Shown: piece by piece, positions 55,501 to 64,000 of the stretch | How the letters are laid out: every line of letters begins with the position of its first letter | How positions within the stretch are numbered: position 1 is the stretch's first letter | From: Sinotaia quadrata | Lineage: Eukaryota; Mollusca; Gastropoda; Architaenioglossa; Viviparidae | Length of the DNA: 64,000 nt | NCBI GenBank assembly: GCA_028829895.1 | Contig: CM054179.1 | Location: forward strand, 57,543,891-57,607,890 | Direction of reading: 5' to 3' | Notes under the pieces: generated by a model | Told to the model about the DNA's origin: nothing | The model's input: the letters and a program-made list of their open reading frames with translations, nothing else | The model's database searches: none | Program-made: the position numbers and the translations under genes

Positions 55501-58500
55501 AATAAAGTATATATTTATGATAATTATTATGAACATACTTTGTTTATTAATTATCCACTTGCCATACTGTAGTTATTACATTTATCAGTGCAAGGTTTTA
55601 CATTTGAGTTTTAATACTCATAATGATAATAAAGTGATTTTCACTTGAATTTGGACTGTTTATTAATTGCTTTATGTGATTATATACCCAAATGAGAGAC
55701 CTATATTAATAAGCATTGCCCCTCTAACTTTGTGGGGGTTGTAATTATGTATAATAGATATATATAATATAAAATAAATTTATAACTCACTCTCTCTCTC
55801 TCTCACTCTCTCACTCTCTCACAGAGAAACAGACAGCATAGAAACAGACAGGAAGGAAAAGAAAAAGAAAGTCTTCCCTATGTCGTACAAATATAATAGT
55901 CTGATGTTTTAAAAGTAAATTTATCAAAATATTTGTAGGGTATAGTCAGTGTAGTCACAGGAAGAAAATAGACCATTAATAGTAGTATATTGAGTGCTGG
56001 AGTACTTAAAAGTTTTAAAACCTGATTAGGTATGTGGTAGAAGGTCCAGTGTATTTGTAAGATACAGATTATGTTGAAAATTTTCACTTTATCAGAAATA
56101 TGATTGAATTTTTAAAATGAGATCTGCACAATCTTTGTAAAAATCTTTCACAAAACATATCATTTCAAGTAATTTTAGAATAATTTTCATGACTATTACA
56201 TATTTAACTTTTTATACCAGCTATATCAGAGATGGATTGGACCTACAATATTTACATCAGCTTTCATTTGTATGAATCTGAAATAAGTTTCCTTAAACAG
56301 CTGTTTGTTAATTTCCTTAATTTTGCTTTTGAATGAGTAATTTAATTCTTTCTCATGTATGTAAAATAATCTCTTGGTTTTTTTTTTATAAGTAGACAAT
56401 TTATATCAGACTTCATTATAATTCATTTTTCTTAGAAATACATGTACTTGATTACTGGGATTCATGCTAACTTCCTGGAACATCTTGTAGATTCATGGAA
56501 GTCCAAGTGGATGATTTTACTTCATAAAAAAATGAAAAAATCTTTGTCAGAATCAATTAATTTGAAATTACTTCTAAAAGATTGTCAAGGACTTAGGAGC
56601 CTAATCTAAGAAGAAAGAGCATCTCTGCTAATGGATGTTTTTAGATGTTTAGAAGTGGACATTATACTTTGGATATTGAAAGTGCAATGAACCTGTAGAG
56701 CTAATGCCACTAAAACAACAACATGGACAGAAATCAAGGCATGTAGTGAAAGTTGTGGGGCTAAGTTGAAGAGGTCTTCTAAGATCACTTGATTCTGCAG
56801 TTAATTATGTTAAAAATAATTTTAAATACAAAAATTACTTAAGTAGATTAAAGTTCAAAGACAAATTATCATGATAATATGCCCCTTCTGCAGCATCTGT
56901 AAATGTGATATCAATCAAATCAATTCATGAGAACAGTCATTTACAAGTTTTAAGTGCTGATAACATGTTATTACTTTGTCATGTTACTTTCATTCTAGCA
57001 TTTCACTCTGATTTAAGCAAATAGAATTGTTGGTTTAGAAACATTGAGAAATAACTGGGAACGGAATGTAAAGTTTTAAAAGCTCATGATATTAACTGGT
57101 AAGGTTTCAATTTCTTTATTACATTGATTTATGTGATAGTTGTTCTCTATTTATAATATTGTCATGACATCATTTAGTTACTATTGTTGTTTCTAACTGT
57201 TGGAAGTAGACTGTGTTGTAGTTATCTTGTTTCTTGAGTTATATTTACAAGTTCAAATGCAGTAATGTAAACATCTTTGTCTTCTGACTTTCATGGTTCT
57301 GGGCACATTTCTTGTACTGAGTCATGATGACGTACTACACAGCAAGCCCACAGTGAACCAAATAATTGCAGGTGGTCAGCATGGGGTCTAGCAGCTAATG
57401 TTTGTATCAGCAATATTATCATTTGAATTAAATGAACAGTCCATAATACTGTATCTAGATCAGTAGGTAAATAACATAGTATTATAGTACAGATTGAGAA
57501 TCAGCTCTGAAATTAGAACAAAACAAATAAATTATTTTTGAATTATTGTATCTTATATCTTTAATATATTTAGAATGAAGTTGGTGGACTTTTAAATTAT
57601 CTTTAAATATAGTCAGTAAAATATTGCATTTAGTGCCCATCACCTGTGCATTTTTATTTTATTTATACATATTTATTCAATCAAGAAAACACATTTTGAT
57701 TTTTTTAAAATTCTGGTGTTTAGTATCTTTCAAAAATTAACTAAAAAGTGTTTCTCCACTCATCGCTGGTATGCTTAAGTTTGATGTTGCTATTTTACAG
57801 GACATTACCCAATATAAAGTGCAAGGAAAGCTGTCAAGCATAGCTGTCTCATCTTAAGTTTGATGTTGCTATTTTACAGGGCATCACCCAATATAAAGTG
57901 CATGAAAAGCTGTCAAGCACAGTTGTCTCATCTTAAGAAATTTGAATGATGTTTGGTCATGAATTACTAGCTAAATTCACTCTGTCCCATACACTGATCA
58001 CCATATTGGATTGGAAGTTTAGAAATGTTACACAAGTTAAATGTGAAGTCAAATTGCTGCTAATTTTTTTTACCCATCATACATACTGAAATTGGTGCAT
58101 TCTATAAAAATTATTAGTATCATCATTGTTCAGTGAATTTATTGAAAATGTCTGATTTACAAGAGTTAAAAGATGGTGGAGGGTTGATTTCAGCAATTGG
58201 CTGGTCTGCCAATCCATTTAATATACCAATAAGTGTATCTGACTCCTTTGATATTTTTGCAGGGTAATGTAGCACTTTGGAAGCCATCAGATTCATCTGT
58301 TTTATCAAATTACATTGCATTTCAAGCTTATCGTGAGGCAGGATTGCCTCCTGGTGTAATCAACTTTGTGCCAGCTGATGGCCCAGTTTTTGGAGATACC
58401 TTGCTAGCATCACCCCATTTGGCTGGGATCAACTTCACAGGCAGCCTCAGGTGACAATTCAAAATACAACTGTACTTAATTCTAGAAATTCTATTATGTA

Positions 58501-61391
58501 TTATTACTGACCATTTCAATTTTCATTCTTTTCTATTATAAATACATTAAAGTCTTAGTATACATTGAATTTGTCCTTTCTCCTGAATTTGGTTCAGAGT
58601 ATGAAGCTCAGTCATTCTGCTGTCGTAATCTTAGAGAATACTTAGTCTTTGTGTTTTGATTGTTTCCTTACCATTCTGCAGTCGTAATCTTAGAGAATAC
58701 TTAGTCTTTGTGTTCTGATTGTTTCCTTACCATTCTGCAGTTGTAAGCTTAGAGAATACTTAGTCTGTGTACAGTTTGTTTCCTTACTATTTTGCAGTCA
58801 TAATCTTAGAGCATAATTATCATCTTGTCATTAGCAGACAGGCATGCTTAGTCTTTGTGTACTGTTCTTTTCCTTACCATTCTGCAGTCTTATTCTTAGA
58901 GAATGCTTAGTCTTTGAGTACTGTTTGTTTCCTTACTATTCTGCAGTCTTATTCTTAGAGAATGCTTAGTCTTGAAACACTTACCATTCTGCAGTCTTAT
59001 TCTTAGTGCATGCTATTGTGTTCTGTTTGTTTCTTTACCTCTGCAGTAGAATTCATTACAAATTATGTACTGTTTAGAATTGAACTATTGGAGTAGTTAA
59101 ATACCAAGAGTTCTACAAATGTTTAATAATTCTAAAATAAATTTAAAAACAAGTAGTTTTTAAAAAATTGAATAATGATCATTTTATTTCTTTTTCAAAA
59201 GTATGTTTTAAATTAATATTTCTCAGACTCCCCAAACTCATTCTAGCTGGCGTGCCAACCGTCTTGCTCATACTACTAAAATGTAACCTCAGTCTGTAAT
59301 GTGTAACATTTATTTTGACAATATTTAAAAAGATTTGTTTATAAACAAAATGTTGCTATTGTGACCTCATTGAATCTGTTTGAACCTGAATGAAAAAAAA
59401 TGTAAAAAAGAAATAAGAATATGGTGTTGAGTAGGCATTCTCAAGACAGGGTTTAAAGAATAAACACACTTTAATATATCCTGACTCTAATGGCAGAAAA
59501 AGTATTCATCTTATGATGATAAAGTTGATTTAAGTAGTAATTAGAACCCTCAGCTTTCAACATAAGTATGCATTGTGTACAAACATCATGGCACAGTTCT
59601 AATGACACTAAAAGCCAGTAATAGTCTACTATACAGTAAAAGCAATGACAGTAATATGCAGTTTGTAAGAATGCAAATTATCTCTAGTGTAAATATTGAT
59701 TCAGAAGAGCCAGAACACAAAAAAATAGACTGAACTTAATTAAATTCTTTCATTTATTTCTTTATATATTTGGTGAACTTTGGATGAAGGATGAACATTC
59801 AGCACAAGATAATTTTAAAAAATAATTTCTCAGCATGCCAGAATATTCAAACTTTTCAGAGTAATAAAAGAAACAAGATTTGCATGCGCATGTATATTTC
59901 TAGTTATAGTCAGTGTGTCAAAATAATTTATCAAATCTGAACACTGGTTTTTGCCAGAAATATAAACTCCCATAATCATCTTACTTCATATTATGTTATT
60001 GGTGGTGGTGGTAGTGGTGGTGGTGGTGGTGATCTGTCATCACAACATTTTCCTTGATTCATATTCCCAAATTTACTGTATAAGTAAATACATTCAGGCA
60101 TGGGGTTAATAGATAGATAGACAGACAGACAGACATCATAGATAAAAGTATTGTTTGTAATTACAGATGTTAATAGCATCTTATCTGAAGAATGTTAACA
60201 AATAATTTTTTTTAGAAACAAATAAAATCTATTTCCAGAACGTTCAAGTTACTGTGGAGACAAGTAGCTGAAAACCTAGATAGTTACAAGTCGTTTCCTC
60301 AGCTAATTGGAGGTCAGTTTGCATCAAAGTGCTGCAAGTTTATCACAAGATGCCAACCTGTCAATGTTTTATTGTTGGTATTATGCAGTTTCAGTGTGAT
60401 ATTTAATAATAAAGGTCTTTGATATTTTATTGCTAATTCAACCTTTTTCTTTTCTTTTTTTTCCTGGGTGTGTGTTGTAATTTTGCAAGTGTAACTGCAA
60501 ACATTTGTAAAGTGCAACTGCATAGTTGTTTAGCATTCCTCAGGGTTTTTTTGTACTTTAGATATACTGTTCATAAAATGCATATTAATTGCCCATTTTT
60601 CTTATTATGGTATTATTATTATTGTACTGAAGGCTGTTTACAAGCAATATTAATATTAGTTATTGTTATTATTCAGTAAAGAATGTTGTGTGTGACATGT
60701 TTGCATTTTTTGGTAATGCATTTATTTATGTGAAAGGTTAATGAATATAATTATTATTGTCTTGATGACAGCAGTTTCAGAAAAAAAATTAACATTTGTT
60801 ATTATTATTGTGATGAATGATGCTTATATGAAATGTTAGCATTTGTTATTATCATTATTATCATTATTATTTTCTTGATGATAGCTGTTTTGAGAAACTT
60901 TACCATTGTTATTATTGTTTTCATGATGATATCAGTTTTAGGAAGCATTAATATTTATTATTTTGATGTTTTGAAATGTAACATTTGTTAGTAGTAGTAC
61001 TAGTATTATTATTGTCACAAATGAGAAGTGTTAATATTTGTTTTTGTTGTCATGATTAAAGCTGTTTATGGCACTTGTTTCTTATTTAGCACTTAGAAGT
61101 CTTTCCCTTATTGTCTAGTCAATTTTTTTCTTTATTTTCTTTTTTCCAGAATGTGGTGGAAAAAATATGCATTTTGTACATGCTTCTGCTGATATCCAAT
61201 CTGTTATCTTTGGTACAATACGATCTGCATTTGAGTACAATGGACAGAAGTGCTCAGCTTGTTCACGCATGTATGTTCCGCAGTCTATCTGGCCAGCAGT
61301 CCGTGATGGCATGCTTAAAGTGCTTAAAGAAATCAAGATGGGCTCTCCGTTGGATAAAGAGTGTTTTGTTACAGCTGTCATTGATGCCAAA
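46520..61391 (+). CDS. ALDH4A1: ALDH4A1 copy 2, exons 1-10 (continues past the window)
   Basis: Second gene copy inside the duplicated segment. Exons: 46520-46560, 47538-47739, 48384-48431, 51163-51318, 51900-51980, 54860-54931, 55303-55377, 58263-58450, 60239-60312, 61150-61391. All splice sites and phases match copy 1, with no stop or frameshift in this part. Compared with copy 1 I find five replacements (H17Q, I74K, E163Q, F211V, R309Q) and one silent change (Leu80). Exons 1, 3, 4, 6, 8 and 10 are unchanged. Glu313 and Cys347 are intact. F211V lies in the PFNF motif, next to the catalytic Asn. Exons 11-14 would lie right of 64000, so completeness is unknown. It may be a true paralogue, a decaying copy, or an alternative haplotype placed in tandem by assembly. 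Confidence 0.93.
47538..47739 (+). CDS. ALDH4A1: ALDH4A1 copy 2 exon 2
   Basis: 202 bp. Differs from copy 1 by H17Q, I74K and a silent change in Leu80. Confidence 0.93.
48384..48431 (+). CDS. ALDH4A1: ALDH4A1 copy 2 exon 3
   Basis: 48-bp microexon identical to copy 1. Confidence 0.93.
51163..51318 (+). CDS. ALDH4A1: ALDH4A1 copy 2 exon 4
   Basis: 156 bp identical to copy 1, including the first intron bases. Confidence 0.95.
51617..51899 (+). repeat. Splice-acceptor tandem array before ALDH4A1 exon 5 (copy 2)
   Basis: Same array in copy 2, with decoy AG ends at 51627, 51677, 51738, 51789 and 51844 and the real one at 51899. Small sequence differences from copy 1 show it predates the duplication. 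Confidence 0.88.
51900..51980 (+). CDS. ALDH4A1: ALDH4A1 copy 2 exon 5
   Basis: 81 bp with GAG to CAG, giving E163Q. The upstream acceptor array is present here too, at 51617-51899. Confidence 0.93.
54431..54748 (+). mobile_element. 3' end of a degraded LINE in ALDH4A1 intron 5 (copy 2)
   Basis: Duplicate of 13391-13710, nearly unchanged. About 130 bp of intron just after it is missing compared with copy 1. Confidence 0.75.
54860..54931 (+). CDS. ALDH4A1: ALDH4A1 copy 2 exon 6
   Basis: 72 bp identical to copy 1. Confidence 0.94.
55303..55377 (+). CDS. ALDH4A1: ALDH4A1 copy 2 exon 7 (PFNV)
   Basis: 75 bp. TTC to GTC changes the conserved PFNF to PFNV (F211V), adjacent to the oxyanion-hole Asn. 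Confidence 0.94.
58263..58450 (+). CDS. ALDH4A1: ALDH4A1 copy 2 exon 8
   Basis: 188 bp identical to copy 1. The acceptor reads TTTGCAG rather than TTTTCAG. Confidence 0.96.
58611..59047. repeat. Expanded intron 8 array of copy 2
   Basis: Same units as 17871-18133, with about three extra units and a more irregular order. Confidence 0.8.
60239..60312 (+). CDS. ALDH4A1: ALDH4A1 copy 2 exon 9
   Basis: 74 bp. CGG to CAG gives R309Q in the FPRL segment that is also FPRL in the human enzyme. Confidence 0.93.
61150..61391 (+). CDS. ALDH4A1: ALDH4A1 copy 2 exon 10
   Basis: 242 bp identical to copy 1, with active-site Glu and Cys intact and the same weak GTTGGT donor. Confidence 0.95.
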
Positions 61392-63122
61392 GTTGGTTTT
61401 CAGTTTTTTTCTCTTTGTAATAAAAAATTCATAAAATTTATATTTTTTTATCTTTCTTTTCTACCATTACTTTTTTTATAACCCAGTAAAATTTCTACTT
61501 GTATTTATTTGTATTTTCTTGCTTGATTTACTAGCCATTTAGTGCTTGCTGTGTATTTTCATTTGATTACTAGCAACACTTATTTGTTGTAGAAAAGGTA
61601 AAAAGTGTTTCCATCATACAACTAGATGAGCATATTGTAGAAGCTATCAAAGGACTCAGACACATACAAGCCAAAATTAGCTATAATAGGAGACAATGCA
61701 TAAAAAGTGTTCCCTGTCAGTACCTTTTTCACTTGGTTGGGTTGGATGTTTGTCAAGTAAGGTTTATGCTCTGCAGATTTCCTGAGAAGTTATCAGCCAT
61801 CAACCTCTTTATTTGCTCAGATGTGATTCTTTTTTGTCATCCCTTTTTGTCTCTTGCATTAAGGTATGATGCACTTTTCTTCCTTTTTCATTAACTGTTT
61901 TCTTTCTTGATATTGAAATATTTTTTTCTTTATTGTGATCTCCATAAATTGTATTTTAATTGACACCCCTCTAGCATAGTTTATGTGAGTTGCAGGAATG
62001 AAAGAACACAATTTTTTAAGAGGTGTTGGTCAATTGAATGTTGGGAGGGAATTGTGCATAATGCCTAACCACCCTTTGTCCTTTAACATTAGACATGCAG
62101 GAAGCAAGTCAACCATGACAGCCCTACTCAGACATGTGCCATTGAACATGTTCAGAAAAAAGAAAGTTTCAAGTGTGAATATTAACGAATGATGCACCAA
62201 GTCTGATCAGAATTTATTACACACCTCTCTCTATCTTAGAAAAGTATACAAGGGTGTATAATTCCTATGGTTAAAGAAAAGTATACAAGGGTGTATAATT
62301 CTTATGGTTAAAGAAAAGTATAAAGGTCTCACCAGCATGAGACAACTAATCAAGTGTCTGTTTTTCATTTTTTGAGAGAGGAATGACGTTTCCCCCTTCA
62401 GGTAGGAAGGGGGAAGTAAGTTGTTACCCATCCTCAGGAAATGCTGTACTACATTCAGTTTACCAACAGCACATAGATAGTGATGAAAAATGTTGAATGC
62501 TCTAATGTTGACAACTCTCTAGTCTGACTACTGTAAGTGTTGCAAAGAATGCAAAGGATATTGTGACCACTGATAGGATGGAGAACATCATTATTTTTGA
62601 GAGATGCATCTTCCTCCAACTCATTTAGGGGTACAATAGAAGCTGTCTAGTCTACTAATATCTTGCATTTAGGTTTGTTTTCTCTTGCATTTTCCTTGTA
62701 TGCTCTTTGCACATAGAAAAATTAAGTAACTGGCACTTGTCAGGGAAATTGTTAGTGTGCTACAATATGCTTCTCTGGTTGTTTGATTGATAAAAGCAAT
62801 TTTAAAAATAAAATAAGTTTCCTGAATGTTTACCAGATAAGTATACTCAGTCACTCCCAACCTCCCACTTGATTATTTAGGAGCTATTGAGGACAGTGGG
62901 ACAGACACTCCCACTTGATTATTTAGGAGGTATTGAGGACAGTAGGACAGACACTCCCACTTGATTATTTAGAGGATGTTGGGGGCAGTGAAACATATCC
63001 TCCTAGCTTTCCACATGATTGTTTAAGGGGTATTGAAGACAAAGGGATAACACTGTTAGTAAGTACTTTTATGCTTTGTATTCCATGATTGAGGTGGGCC
63101 CTGGCTTGTAAGGGTTTTAGAG

Positions 63123-63834
63123 CCCACTAATAGTGATTACAGTATATTTAGCTAGTAAGAAGTATTCAAGAGAAAAATTACCTTCATAGAAAAAAAATCT
63201 GTTTTGGAAATATTTACCCATTAACCTTATCAAGTGATGTTATCTCACTATATACTGACTCATGGTATTCTTACCAACACATTGAGGAGACAGAATTCTA
63301 GTAGAGTGAGTTCTCTTTATACATGATGTACGAATGCACAAGACCCTCATATACAAAAGTCATGTAAATAGAATAGAATTTCCCTTGCGCGCATTGTGTG
63401 TTGTGTTGGTGTGTATTTGCTATCACAGTGTCGAAACACAGAAGCACTTAATTCAACATCCATACAGCATGACTAAACACTAAAAGACTGAAAACACTGA
63501 CACTGACATCTAGATCTTACCATCATGTTGACATATTGGACATCTTGGGTCATGTAACTTTGATTTTGATATGTAAGTAAAAATTAAAACCTAAATATTA
63601 GTTTCATAAATTCAAATTTATATAAACAAAACTTGCAATGGAGAACTCATTGGCATTTAAAATCATAAATGATCTGCTACTGTACAGTCACTGACTTAAC
63701 ATATCTCTGTTTGGTGTGTCGGTAGTTTGGCCTGAGAGTGCTGTTGACATAGAACTACTTTGGAAAATAATCCTAGTGCTGTGGACACTTGTATGGTGGA
63801 AATTATAATTTGATAATTAACCATAATTTTTCTT

Positions 63835-63870
<36 letters not shown>

Positions 63871-63938
63871 GTGTGTTGAGAGATTAATACACTTGGATTA
63901 CTAATCTCAGGTGTCAAAGATGGCTATTAATAATTGAG
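63123..63938. mobile_element. 816-bp block present only in copy 2 (ALDH4A1 intron 10)
   Basis: Copy 1 reads straight through at 22138-22140 (TTTTAGAGAAGAATTC). In copy 2 the block is bounded by GAG on both sides. It contains a GT microsatellite (63838-63876). I see no clear terminal inverted repeats or coding sequence, so it may be an insertion with a 3-bp target duplication or a deletion from copy 1 between GAG microhomologies. Confidence 0.55.
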
Positions 63939-64000
63939 AAGAATTCTTATTTGGCCTTTGATCTACATTTAGTTGTTTTCTATACTGTTAACTCTTTGAA

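Larger units (their letters stand above)
45628..64000. repeat. Tandem duplication unit, copy 2 (left 18.4 kb)
   Basis: Direct-orientation copy of 4402-22192. Single-base differences are sparse, most at the 1-3 percent level by eye, plus indels that fall mainly in the tandem arrays. The largest difference is an 816-bp extra block at 63123-63938. Confidence 0.95.

Overview
The window is eukaryotic nuclear DNA: AT-rich, with genes split into short exons by long introns, and unusually dense in minisatellites and microsatellites. The Cys-rich module on the minus strand resembles uncharacterised secreted proteins I associate with molluscs and annelids, so I infer a lophotrochozoan, probably a mollusc. 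I cannot name the species.

Layout. 1-4401 is a left flank of short tandem repeats with no gene I can support. 4402-45627 looks like one unit (about 41.2 kb) of a tandem duplication. Its left end is repeated from 45628 to the window end, where position 64000 matches copy-1 position 22192. The unit carries three genes or gene parts. First is a complete 14-exon ALDH4A1 gene on the plus strand (5305-26916; 562 codons plus stop), encoding mitochondrial delta-1-pyrroline-5-carboxylate dehydrogenase. Second is coding exon 1 of TMEM222 on the plus strand (37855-38019), with no later exon visible. Third are the last three exons of a minus-strand gene for a Cys-rich protein (45601-40091). The second ALDH4A1 copy shows exons 1-10 (46520-61391) before the window ends inside its intron 10.

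Between the genes lie old transposon remains: LINE fragments at 13391-13710 (with its copy at 54431-54748), 35640-36010 and 37236-37803, a tRNA-headed SINE-like relic at about 36935-37125, and a 107-bp hAT-type MITE at 42339-42445. There are also many tandem arrays, the largest a 1-kb array of a 32-bp unit at 38.6-39.65 kb.

The two main results are these. (1) The duplication junction at 45628 lies 26 bp upstream of an exon of the minus-strand gene and cuts off the rest of TMEM222. Here both are therefore partial copies, and the intact versions are predicted to lie to the right of the window. (2) Several tandem arrays sit directly against exon boundaries, and their units contain the real splice site plus the first or last bases of the exon. 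This makes ladders of decoy splice sites, seen before ALDH4A1 exons 5 and 14, after exon 5, before an exon of the minus-strand gene, and in looser form after another of its exons. ALDH4A1 oxidises glutamate semialdehyde to glutamate in proline breakdown. Nothing in the sequence links it functionally to its two neighbours.
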